Assembly: GCA_021209875.1 (NCBI GenBank)
Contig: JAGYVD010000003.1
Location: 4,898,001 to 4,962,000, forward strand
Origin: Rosellinia necatrix
Lineage: Eukaryota; Ascomycota; Sordariomycetes; Xylariales; Xylariaceae
Length of the DNA stretch: 64,000 nt
Direction of reading: 5' to 3'
Positions 1 to 9,472 of the stretch are shown here, in pieces. A model generated the notes under the pieces. The model did not search any database. It saw nothing but the letters and a program-made list of their open reading frames with translations, and was not told where the DNA came from. Each line of letters begins with the position of its first letter. The first letter of the stretch is position 1. The position numbers and the translations under genes are program-made.

Positions 1-452
1 CCCCGTTAGTGGCCTGTCCGTAGTTAGCGGGCGCGTTGGTATTATCATCCCCATCGACACGGCCTTCGGTGCTATAGTCGACACGTAGTTTGCGGCCCAT
101 GATCTCGTAGTCGTTTAAATTACGGACTGCCGAAGCAGCAGAGTCTGGTTGAGCAGCGCGGTCAGCAACAGATATTCACTTCAAGGCGCACTCGACGGCC
201 CAAGTGTAACAACTCACCGGCATCTGGATACTCAGCAAACCCGAATCCTTTCGGTCGGCCCGTCTCGCGATCGTAGACAAGCCGGAAGTTAAGGACCTTC
301 CCAGCGGTACCAAAGATGTCGCTGATCTGTTCTTCGGATAGGCCTACAAGTAGTCGTCAACCATATAGATCCACATGGGGCGAGGCGTTGAACAAGGTAC
401 CATAGGGAATGTTCCCAACAAAAACAACCCTCGACGGTGGTTTGGTGGACAT
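1..452 (-). CDS. RNA15: CstF-64 / Rna15-type RNA-binding protein, 5' part (3' end off window)
   Basis: Exons read 452-401, 343-218 and 144 to the window edge. The joined product begins MSTKPPSRVVFVGNIPYG and continues with a complete RRM: RNP2 is VFVGNI, RNP1 is PKGFGFAEY, and the last strand reads MGRKLRVDYS. The EEQISDIF helix and the RNLNDYEIMGRKLRVD ending match the cleavage-stimulation factor 64 kDa family, which binds U/GU-rich elements downstream of poly(A) sites in the nucleus. Both introns have good donors (GTACCT, GTGAGT) and keep the frame. The hinge and C-terminal domain lie beyond the left edge, so the protein is partial. It is transcribed divergently from the prohibitin gene. 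Another RRM protein is possible, but the order of motifs from the first residue fits this family best. Confidence 0.85.
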
Positions 453-1502
453 GATGGGCGAGAAAGACCGACTTGGCCAAGCTGTAGATATGCGGGGAGC
501 GTACGCTACGGCAGTGACGTGGGCTCGAGACTAGTATCAATGCATTAAATTATATCTGCGAAGAGGATCATCAGTCGGCCTGTTTGGGAACCAATGCGAG
601 GCGATATACACATATAGGGCGCGGAAGTTGTGTTAAGGTGAAAGTGAAAGAGAAGCGCAGTTTAGTAGTAGAGTGGATACCTTTGAAGGTAAGTATGTGG
701 TTATGCACCCTTGTTAGTTACTTAAGTAACTACCACTCTGTGATGCTAGTGGCCGTAGGATAAGTAGGTAGGTACCTAGTTAGTGTCCTTCAGGCTATGA
801 TCTACCCAATACACAGAATCCCAACATACTTGTAAACTTCTTTGTAATATCACTCCTGCCGGAAATGGACGACAGACCAATTAACTTCATTACGATATTA
901 TATTCCTAGGCATGGCAAACCTTTCCTTTCCCCCCCACGAAAGTACCTATCTTCATTAGTATACTTGCCTTCAGCTATGTCACCGTTTGAAGGCATACCT
1001 AGGTACCTACCTACTAGATGCCAATAGACGATACCAGGCACCTATCGACCATAACGACCATAATTAATACCTACCTAGTCTGTAACGCAATGGATTAGCC
1101 TCTTGCTACAGTTTCAATTATCTATCTAGGCAGACTGGGTATATATATATATATTTGAGTAAAAGGTCATTATCAAAGTGCTGTAGGTGATACCTCCTTC
1201 CAAAGTAGATTACATGGAGAAAAGTATTGTGGATCAGCAAAGACCTTGCGGACAGGTATACCTACCTAGATAGCTAGCGCCCACGTAAGTTAGGCATGTT
1301 ATAGTTCACTCCCCCAGAAGAATTGGGCCAATAGGAAGCTGGTATTGAGCGACATACCAGAAAAACGGAATCTTCGCTGCCACCAGCTGCGCCCGTCTCG
1401 AGAGAAGCTCCTCCTCTGACGCTACCTTCATAGTCACTCGAGCATCCCACCAAATCAGTGTCCCGCCCGCGTCTACCGAATTATACCATCCCAGTTGACA
1501 AA
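453..1502. other. Divergent intergenic region, Rna15-like / PHB2
   Basis: No gene is supported here. The stretch holds the promoters and leaders of the two divergent genes. It contains a TAGG/CCTA palindromic cluster at about 996-1014 and a short TA run at 1141-1153. A small open frame at 1306-1548 (minus) overlaps the PHB2 start and looks like a chance frame. Confidence 0.6.
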
Positions 1503-2554
1503 ATGTCGCGCAACCCGGTAGATGAATACATGCAGAGGATGCGGTCAATGGTCCGCCATCGAGGAGGCTTCCCCGGCGGTGGTCCTCCTCCCGCCGGCGC
1601 CGGCATGGCTGTGGCTGCTATTGGCCTTCTCGGTGGCGCTGCCATCCTGATACAGAACTCGCTTTTCAACGTCGATGGTGGCCACAGAGCAATCAAGTAC
1701 AAGAGGATAAGTGGCGTGAGTAAGGAGATCTATACCGAAGGTCCGTCCGACCCCGCCGAAGATTGACGTTGTCTGCCATCGATGACTGACCCCGTCGTCG
1801 AACAGGAACCCACATCATAATCCCCTGGTTCGAGACGCCTGTAACCTACGATGTCCGCGCGAAACCGAGGAACGTCTCCTCGCTCACGGGCACCAAGGAC
1901 TTGCAGATGGTCAACATCACCTGCCGTGTGCTCTCTCGCCCCGAGATCGCCGCCCTCCCGCAGATTTACAGAACCCTGGGACAGGACTACGACGAACGTG
2001 TGTTGCCCTCCATCGTCAATGAGGTCCTGAAGAGCGTGGTTGCCCAGTTCAACGCAAGTCAGTTGATCACGCAGCGTGAAATGGTTGCCAGACTGGTTCG
2101 GGAGAACCTATCAAGACGAGCTGCGCGGTTCAACATTCTGCTGGATGATGTGTCCCTCACGGTAGGCCCCCCTCCCCGCGTCTTGGCCACTCCGGCTGCC
2201 GCAGTACTAAATTCATATTTCTAGCACCTCGCCTTCTCGCCCGAGTTTACCGCTGCCGTCGAGGCCAAGCAAGTAGCACAGCAAGAAGCACAGAGGGCAG
2301 CGTTCGTGGTAGACAAGGCAAGGCAGGAGAAGCAGGCCATGGTTGTCAAGGCACAGGGTGAGGCGCGATCGGCGGAGCTCATTGGTGAAGCTATCAAGAA
2401 GAGCAAGACATACGTGGAGCTAAAGAAGATCGAAAACGCGCGTGCTATCGCCACACAGCTCCAGGAGGCGGGCGGCAAGAACAGGCTCCTGCTTGACTCC
2501 GAAGGGCTGGGCTTGAACGTGTTCAGCGGTGGTGACGACCCGAATAGGAAATGA
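1503..2554 (+). CDS. PHB2: Prohibitin-2, mitochondrial inner-membrane scaffold
   Basis: Exons 1503-1740, 1806-2161 and 2225-2554 join in frame to 307 residues, the usual length. The start is the ATG giving [16 protein letters not shown]; an upstream in-frame non-ATG extension is not needed. Residues about 35-55 form the single membrane anchor ([17 protein letters not shown]). The SPFH/band-7 domain follows with the signature [13 protein letters not shown] and the segment [15 protein letters not shown], then a C-terminal coiled coil rich in Ala, Glu, Lys and Gln (about 200-275). Phb2 forms ring complexes with Phb1 in the mitochondrial inner membrane that chaperone respiratory subunits and restrain the m-AAA protease. 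The [15 protein letters not shown] segment and the [10 protein letters not shown] stretch assign it to Phb2 rather than Phb1. Confidence 0.96.
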
Positions 2555-3270
2555 GCAAACAAGCACGTGGTACATAAAATGAAGTTATTGACGGGAGGAC
2601 CATCTCCACTGTATGTCTAGAACCTACTCATACTTAATTAGTGTACATTAACGTGGAAGCCCTTGTATGAGCACTGCCAGGCAGCCCGAACTCGAATATG
2701 ATGGCAAAAAGGTACCCAAAAGGACAACAGTCACCAAGCCTTGATATTATAGGTCCCTCACCCTTTAGGTTTTTTGTGGATGGCTCTATCTCAATTGCAG
2801 GCAATGAAAAAAAAGGAAAGGACGTTGGATGTTCATACGGCTGCTAGGGTAGGTAATTATCTAATCTACTACTTGCTGTGGGTAGATATTGAATACTTGA
2901 ATACTTACCTACGAGTGGTAGGTACCTAGTGGGGTACAAGGCGGGGGTAAGGTTGCACCATGATACCTACCTACTTAGCTGACTTCCTCCCATCTGGACT
3001 ATCTACTTACCTACTTTTTAGTATAGACGTTAAAATACTACTACTACTACTACTATTACTACTACCTACTTTTTAGTAACCTACCAAGTCTCGTACTATT
3101 CACGCCAGGTCCCAGCAAGCCGAGCCCTTCATCGATAACTTCTTCCCACGACAACGGTCGCAAGTAGTCAGAGATTTGCGAGCGCCCCTGCCGGCATTAA
3201 CCGATTGCCGACCGATCGAACCACCGTCAGCCCTCTCTCCCCGCCTCTTGGAGGAAACGTGGCCGTCAAG
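2555..3270. other. Intergenic region PHB2 / NEDD8
   Basis: No gene seen. It holds the PHB2 3' end, several GGTA/CCTA clusters (about 2915-3015) and an ACT trinucleotide run at about 3037-3066. The last 150 bases are the probable NEDD8 promoter and leader. Confidence 0.5.
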
Positions 3271-4037
3271 ATGATGATCAAGTACGATGAACGCATGCGC
3301 CGCGCCTTTCCCCTACCATCCCTCCTCCCTTTCACATCCCTTTCTATACCTACCATATCCAGCACATCTTCGGCCCTATTGGCGTCCCGCCAGGCGCGCA
3401 TTCCGTCTTCTAGAACCACCCGCAACGGAGAGATGATGACTGACACATCCGCAGAGTGCGAACCCTGACGGGGAAGCTAATCGAGTTCGATGTCGAGCCC
3501 ATGGACACGGTGCGTTTCTTGTCCCCCCCCCCGTCTCTCACGCCCCCGTTCGTTCTGCCGTCGCAAGCCCCAATGTCCACCACATAAGACCACGCCAACC
3601 AGACCAGTCCCGCGGGACCGGTTGAGGCAGAATCATACCTACAGAGTCTACCACTCAGTCCTCGGGACATACGATCTGACCGTCGCTATGTCGCTCCTCG
3701 CAGATCGAAGACGTTAAAAAAACGAGTCGAAGAAAAAGAGGGTATTTTACCCGCGCAACAGCGGCTGATCTACTCAGGCAAACAGATGTGAGTCCCCTAA
3801 GTCCACCTCTTTCCTCGCTCCCTTGCATAAACGGCCGTGATACGGCGCAGATGGGGCCTTTGAACTCCCTTGCAACCGCGCCGTGTTGCTTCGATATATA
3901 CAGCGCAACAAGACAGCTAATTATAAACCCGGGCATCAAGGCACGATGATGTGAAGTTAGGGGAGGGCGGCGTCGTGCCAGATGCAACACTCCATCTAGT
4001 GCTAACATTGCGAGGAGGTGCCAGTCCTCGCCAGTGA
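3271..4037 (+). CDS. RUB1: NEDD8/Rub1 ubiquitin-like modifier, apparent +1 base in exon 3
   Basis: Exons read 3271-3281 (MMIK start), 3455-3509, 3704-3787 and 3941-4037. Conserved family blocks are KVRTLTGK, KKRVEEKEGI, LPAQQRLIYSGKQM and TLHLVLTLRGG. The di-glycine is followed by a five-residue tail ASPRQ, to be removed by a hydrolase. Rub1/NEDD8 is conjugated to cullins and activates SCF-type ubiquitin ligases. The last acceptor (CATCAAG) sits about 20 nt after a CTAAT branch site, and joining there restores the family length. A run of seven A at 3716-3722, where six would keep the frame, shifts exon 3 out of frame after IEDVKK. Using an acceptor seven bases later (exon starting 3711) keeps an open frame of 79 residues lacking two positions. 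Either the assembly has a homopolymer error, or the acceptor differs, or the copy is damaged. Confidence 0.85.
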
Positions 4038-4458
4038 TAAACCTCTTCTTTTCTCTACGAGTCTACGCATATAATAGAAGTGATGTGAAAGCATAACGAG
4101 GATACAACGAAAGGCGAAAGGTCGGGGCCATACTATACCCCCAATCATGGGCTCACAGATGACGCGGCCACAGTTCTTGGCTGTAGAGCTACACATAAAT
4201 TTGGTGACTGGGACGGGAGGATAGGCCGCAATACGTGAGAATAAGAATAGGCGATTGGTAGCATAGCCAGCAAACAAGAAACCCTTGTCTGGTATATTTG
4301 GCCGAATCATGGATAGACGATGCATTCAATGACAATACCACCCGCCGTGGTGTTCTGGTCAGTACCCTCTTTTCGCGCTTGGGATCGACGCCATCGCGTT
4401 TCGGCCGATGAGTAGTACGGGGTCTCATATGGGGACCTATCTAGAGAGCAAACAGACT

Positions 4459-4498
<40 letters not shown>

Positions 4499-5448
4499 AA
4501 TCGATCAAATGGAGAGCAGTGCCGGAGCCCTTGAACGAACATTTCCCTGGGGATCGTAAATGACAATAACGGGTGGCGCATGTCGCTCGATCTATTGCTA
4601 CTGTATAGAAGTGAATAAATACGACCTCATCACTTCTCACCCCCCGCCAACAAGCAATTCTTTTTCCTGCTTCGCTTCATGAGCAGTCAAGTCACCGCAC
4701 TTGCACAGCACCCCATCTGGTCACCCAGCGTCGTTCATACACTAGGTGTATATATTTTCCCTTTGCCCTGTGCTGCTTAAATAGGGGGGGTTGTAGTTGC
4801 GAGAGTAAAGCGGGGGAATACATAGTGTCAGTAAGTATTCTCTATGTATATGTATAAAAAAGGGGGGGTAGCATTAAGGTGGCATCGCATATGTTGAACC
4901 GAATCTATTTTCATGTTACGCAAATAGCCGAGGCACGTAATTATTATTTGTTCCAATAACGACCATGCGGGCCCAAGATGCGTAAATGCTATCTATCGAA
5001 AGGCGATGAGGAGCAGTCCCCAGTGGTCTCTGGTATCACGTTCAAACCCCTTACTGTAAATTTCCAACGCTTGAGATAATAAATGGACCAATGCCTCAAA
5101 TATGCTAGACAACTACTTAATGTAGGTGTCGCATAGTGTTCCATATATACTAATGAGCCCTGCCGACAAATTGGCAGTGTCTGATCCTCGTCAGAATATA
5201 GAAGAGACCACTACGCCGAACCAGATGATTCAACGAGACGCCAGTGATTCAAGCGCCCCCCAACAACAGATTGATGTAACCAGGTGCGTTCTTCCTTGCA
5301 TCTAAATTGGTCATGTCCCTAGCCATCTCTCAGATGAAAAAAAAAAAAGACAAAAAAAAAACAAATCGTGTGGGTGATACGCATTGTAAACAACATTCGC
5401 ATCGCCATCCCACGCCAGACCGACGGGCCCTTCTCACTCAAGGTAGGT
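4038..5448. other. Intergenic region NEDD8 / elongin-A
   Basis: No convincing gene. It contains a GA dinucleotide run at 4461-4494, G-rich and A-rich tracts near 4785 and 5338-5361, and a short two-exon open frame at 5153-5335 (45 codons with a possible 50-nt intron) that matches nothing I recognise. Confidence 0.5.
4461..4494. repeat. GA dinucleotide microsatellite
   Basis: About 17 tandem GA units in the gap downstream of the NEDD8 gene. Confidence 0.95.
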
Positions 5449-6711
5449 TTAGCGTCGCGGCAGTTTCGGCTTCGGTTTCATGAAGACGTCGACAGCCTTT
5501 CTTTTCCGAGGTAGCATAGGTCCTGAACCGGGAGATGTCGACGAAGGGGTCGGCAAAGGTTTGAGTGGCGGACTGGCCGGTCCACGCGATTGCGCGCTAC
5601 TCGTAGTCGGGGAACTTTGTTTTGGACGGGTCTCGGTATAAACTCTCGAAGTCGACGGTATTGTAGACAAGTTCCCCATTTTACGCGCAAAAGCACTGCC
5701 CCTCGGAGGGCCTCCACCCGACTCCGGAGGCTTGGACTTGGGCTTGAATTCTGGCTCCCGCCTACTAGTCGAGGCCTCGAGATCATCTATGTCGAGACCA
5801 GCAGGCCCGTCGTCATCAATATCTAGATCATCAAGGTCGTCATCTTCAAGATATGATCCTCCTTTCTGTGAGTTCATCCTCTTGGCCCTTCGTAGCCGCG
5901 CCTCTGCGTCCTCGATTTCGCGATTCCTACTATTGGACAGGATCCGAGGTGCGGGCGGCCGAATTCCGATCGCCGGCCGTGCGTTATTAATTTTTTCCTG
6001 CACCATACCCGTCGGAGCCCGTAAAACCTGCCCTGGTCTCACACGGCCGGCGTTGGCGGATGTATTGAGGCGATTTCTGGTAGATATCTCCTTGGCCTCT
6101 CGTATGGCACGCTTCAAGAGGCTTTTTGGTGTATTCGTCTTGGTTCTCGAGCCACCCGTAAACCGTAGCTCACTCTGGTCGGGGCCACCACGCCCAGGCC
6201 GACGAACGCCTACCTGTGGCTTAACATCTCGCGGTAGGTTAGGAAGCTTCCTACTGTCATAGGTAACGACCTTGCTGACAGTTTGGTCCTTCTCCTTTTT
6301 AATTTCCTTATACGCGTTTTGGAGCTTTTCCATGGCCACACGTTTGGCATCTGCATCTGACCGCCGGTACTTGGCGTAGATTTTGTGCCACGATCTCGGA
6401 TTACTAGGTACATATCTGTAGCGCTCGGCGAGCACGGGGAAATCCCGAGTTATTAGGCGTCTCCAGCATTCAGGGGTGTGCTCTTCTAGATGCGGCGAGT
6501 TGACTTCTACTCGGCGGAGCTGCGCCGGATTGTCGATTTTCAAGACGATGGGCCGAACAAGCTCGAAGGGTATATCGCCCATATCGTCAATATCTTTTGA
6601 AAGGCACTCGTCAGTATCGCTAACACTAACAAACTGAAGCGCATCGGGATACTGACCTTTGATATTCCGAAGGCACACCGCGGTGCATAGCTCAACAAGT
6701 GACTTGACCAT
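5449..6711 (-). CDS. ELA1: Elongin-A (RNA polymerase II elongation factor SIII subunit A)
   Basis: A single exon encodes 420 residues. Residues 1-135 are the elongin-A domain: an N-terminal helix (SLVELCTAVCLRNIK), then a BC-box/F-box-like stretch (IPFELVRPIVLKIDNPAQLRRVE), and the conserved LITRDFPVLAERY and SWHKIYAKY segments. The rest is basic and disordered, with an acidic patch (DDDLDDLDIDDDG) near residue 300 and a Lys/Pro-rich C-terminus. Elongin-A pairs with elongin-C to help stalled polymerase II and can act as a substrate receptor of a cullin-3-type ubiquitin ligase that removes Rpb1 after DNA damage. The ATG at 6711 is the first in frame and begins directly with the conserved helix. 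Family assignment is firm; the molecular role in this species is inferred. Confidence 0.9.
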   Translation of the reverse strand: MVKSLVELCTAVCLRNIKGQYPDALQFVSVSDTDECLSKDIDDMGDIPFELVRPIVLKIDNPAQLRRVEVNSPHLEEHTPECWRRLITRDFPVLAERYRYVPSNPRSWHKIYAKYRRSDADAKRVAMEKLQNAYKEIKKEKDQTVSKVVTYDSRKLPNLPRDVKPQVGVRRPGRGGPDQSELRFTGGSRTKTNTPKSLLKRAIREAKEISTRNRLNTSANAGRVRPGQVLRAPTGMVQEKINNARPAIGIRPPAPRILSNSRNREIEDAEARLRRAKRMNSQKGGSYLEDDDLDDLDIDDDGPAGLDIDDLEASTSRREPEFKPKSKPPESGGGPPRGSAFARKMGNLSTIPSTSRVYTETRPKQSSPTTSSAQSRGPASPPLKPLPTPSSTSPGSGPMLPRKRKAVDVFMKPKPKLPRR

Positions 6712-7908
6712 TGTTGCGTGTAGATCGATAGGCAGGCAGGTTTAGTAGATCAAGAAGAATGTGAATAGAATGTATAGAATAAAGTGGGTTGAGTAGGGGA
6801 ATCGAAGAAGGTATACGTCGTTGCGGTAGGTAGGTAGGTATTAGGTTTAGTATCATCATCCACGTATATAACCACGATAACGATAGCCAGGGGGCGTAGG
6901 TAAGGTTTAACCAGCACAGTGGTTCGTCGAAGTTACCTACCTAGGTACCTAGGTATTTATAATATGCACGGCCAGAGTGGTACGTACCTAGGGCACCCGA
7001 ATGGCTATTGGTCACTGGCTAATGGCGCATTGGATCTCTTGTGGGAGTTTGTCTGGTATGTAGGCAAACAATTGCTCGCAGCCGGATCAACCAGGATGAT
7101 CAAGACCAGCGATGCCACGTTTTGTCGGGTCAGGCGCTGCAGCCAATGAACCGGGCAATGAAAGCCAGAAAGATATGGGGCCGTGGCCTTTGCTCTCAGG
7201 TGGCGGGTCTAGATGGGGTGTTCGATGCAGAATTGCGCCCATTGTTCTCTAAGAACCACAAAGGAAGATGAAGTAGGTATGAAGGTGGGTTTGGGTTTTG
7301 GGTTTGAGGCTGACAGGGTGGAGAGGGAATGGGGGGGACAAGCGCCATAGCTTTCGTGCTGCCGCCTGCATGATCCCTGTGAGGCCCACTAATCAGCATG
7401 TCAGTCGTTCAAGCGGCATCTCTGTGTTAGTAGTGAAGTAGTAGAGTACATACATACATACCTAGGTACCTACCAGATAACCTACTACTACTAGGTAGGT
7501 ACCTAGGTAGGTAGGTACTTGAGCTTTTATAGAACCTCCGGGATCGTCAGTAACTGCCTACCTACCTACCCATACATACCGTCAGCCACTCTCTACTGCC
7601 TCCCCGACGTACGTAGGCGCTTAGGTTCGGAAGATATCTAAGCCTTAAAAACAACCGATAAACCATGTCGTCGCTCGGACGTTTAAGAAGCTGCTGACCA
7701 AGAATACCAGCCTTATATTTCGGAATCATGTCGTGGTCTTATCTGACCAAGTTCAAGTACTTACCTAGTTAGTTGTTGCCTGCTGCACGTAGGTAATACC
7801 TCTTAGTTGTTTTAGTACTCAGTGGTCGACTTATACCAGATAAGTCAACTAACCACTCCTCTACTCTGGTATAAGTCAACCCTTCGCTCCGCCATCCTCA
7901 TTCGTACA
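6712..7908. other. Intergenic region with dense TAGG/CCTA palindromes
   Basis: No gene is supported. Clusters of GGTA/CCTA words occur at 6826-6842, 6934-6954, 7460-7518 and 7556-7571, many forming self-complementary TAGGTACCTA blocks. Open frames at 6919-7271 lack any recognisable composition or start context. Confidence 0.6.
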
Positions 7909-9058
7909 ATGAGCAACACCATGCTGGCTGCGTCTGGGCAGCCCATAAACGAAACCCGCAGTGACACAGTTCGGGATGCTGCCCAACACCATGCACCAAC
8001 CACGTCTCCTGCCTCTAACGTATCCGAAGGCTCACACACGCACTCTGCACCTGGCCAGAACACCCCATCATCACAAGGAGGCTCAGTGAGACGAACACGG
8101 CAGGCTGGTAGCGCAGGGCAGCATCTTCGTGGCGTCACTGCCGCTCCCTCCGGCCCGCACCCGTTCTGGGGCAAGACACTCCCGAAGATCGCCAACACCT
8201 GCGGCGTGCTCGGATTCCTCTTCGCCGTGGTCCTGGGGATCGTCCAATGGCGGGGTCAGGACGCCAGCAACGCGATCGCGAGGCAGTCCGAACTGGTCAC
8301 CCTGGCGCTTTCGTGTGTCGATGAGGTACGACGAACACCCCCGTCCCCCTCCCACCACCCGCTCTCCTTCCGCTAAAGCCGCTGCTTTCGGAAAGATTCA
8401 CCTTACCCAGCCCACCCCTTACCTCTAGCCCAGGATGTCCGTCCGTCTGCCGTAGAGAGGCGCATGGCCTCCTCCCGCTTTGCCGTCGGTAAATAACCGA
8501 TTTGATGCCCAGGAAATCAAGCACACCTCCGTCTGCCAGCAGTTTCTGGCCAGGTATCCCGACGGGCCGACGATATCGCGCCGCGGCGGGAACGCATCCG
8601 CAGATGGCCCCGGGGGATCATCGCCACTACCGCCGCCACAATCTATCCGGATGACCCTCGAGGATGTAGCCGTCCGCCTGGCCTGGGCAGACCAGTTCCT
8701 CCAGGCACAGAATGGCCGTTTCCGGTCGGCTCTTGGGACCCAAGACCGGCAGCGATTCGCGGCTCAGATGGAAGACCTCCTCGAAGCTGAGGTGTTCTTC
8801 CTGAAGAATATCGTGTCGCTACGAACAGCCTCGACACGCAACCAGAGGGAGGATGCTGCTAGTCCCGAATCTCCTCCAACTACCAACCCCGACTCTCTTC
8901 CAACTACTAGCCCCGACTCCCTCCAACTAATCACTATAGCTACCATTGCCGCCTTCGTTATTGCTGGGGTTGTCGTGTTATCAAACACCGAATTCGGTCT
9001 TTTCTTGTTACTGGGTTTCTTTGTCTGTGTAGCGGAGGGGCTGCCACCTTACAAATGA
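7909..9058 (+). CDS. Unrecognised protein with three predicted membrane segments
   Basis: Exons 7909-8325 and 8513-9058 join in phase 0 (donor GTACGA, acceptor GCCCAG) to 320 residues. I do not recognise the family. Residues 1-85 are disordered and rich in Ser, Thr, Gln and His. A membrane helix lies at about 95-113 (NTCGVLGFLFAVVLGIVQW), followed by an amphipathic helix (NAIARQSELVTLALSCVDE). Residues 187-245 form a predicted helical segment (LEDVAVRLAWADQFL, then MEDLLEAEVFFLKNIV). A duplicated Thr/Asn-Pro-Asp-Ser-Leu linker precedes two hydrophobic segments at about 278-296 and 300-314. An ATG 29 codons upstream in frame is possible, but the later ATG starts a more typical disordered leader. 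Three TMs with a central helical domain suggest a membrane protein of unknown role. Confidence 0.65.
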
Positions 9059-9472
9059 GAAGGTGAGTGGAATCGGGTGTCCCATTTTGTCATAGATCAG
9101 ACTTAGGCAATCAAAAATGTCAACGTTATACTAATGGGCTACTATTTTATGTACTACATGAAGTAATACGATGAGATTATTCATCGCTGTCTTTCTAAAC
9201 TAAACCGGGTTACCTTCATGCCCACCTACGTAAACAAACAGCGTCTCTCTCTCTCTCTCGCCCTACCCACGCCCCAGAGTAATTTTAACAACCAAGTATC
9301 AGCAGGCCAACAATCATGGTATTTCCCTGTCGCCGAGTTTCCTGTACGCCGATGCGCCATTCGTCCATTTGATGCCGATCCCCCAAGCAAAGTCAACAAG
9401 TTTGTACAAGAACATCCCACCGCCTAATCAGCTTGCCAAGCATCGCTAAGTCGGCTCATAAAGACCTGATTA
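9059..9472. other. Convergent 3' intergenic region
   Basis: Lies between the stops of the convergent three-TM gene and the RAD21 gene. A short TC run occurs at about 9245-9259. No gene seen. Confidence 0.5.

Noticed and set aside
5153..5335. 45-codon two-exon open frame (MSPADKLAVSDP start)
   Set aside because: A possible 50-nt intron ends directly in a stop; no homology or transcript evidence, so not listed as a gene.
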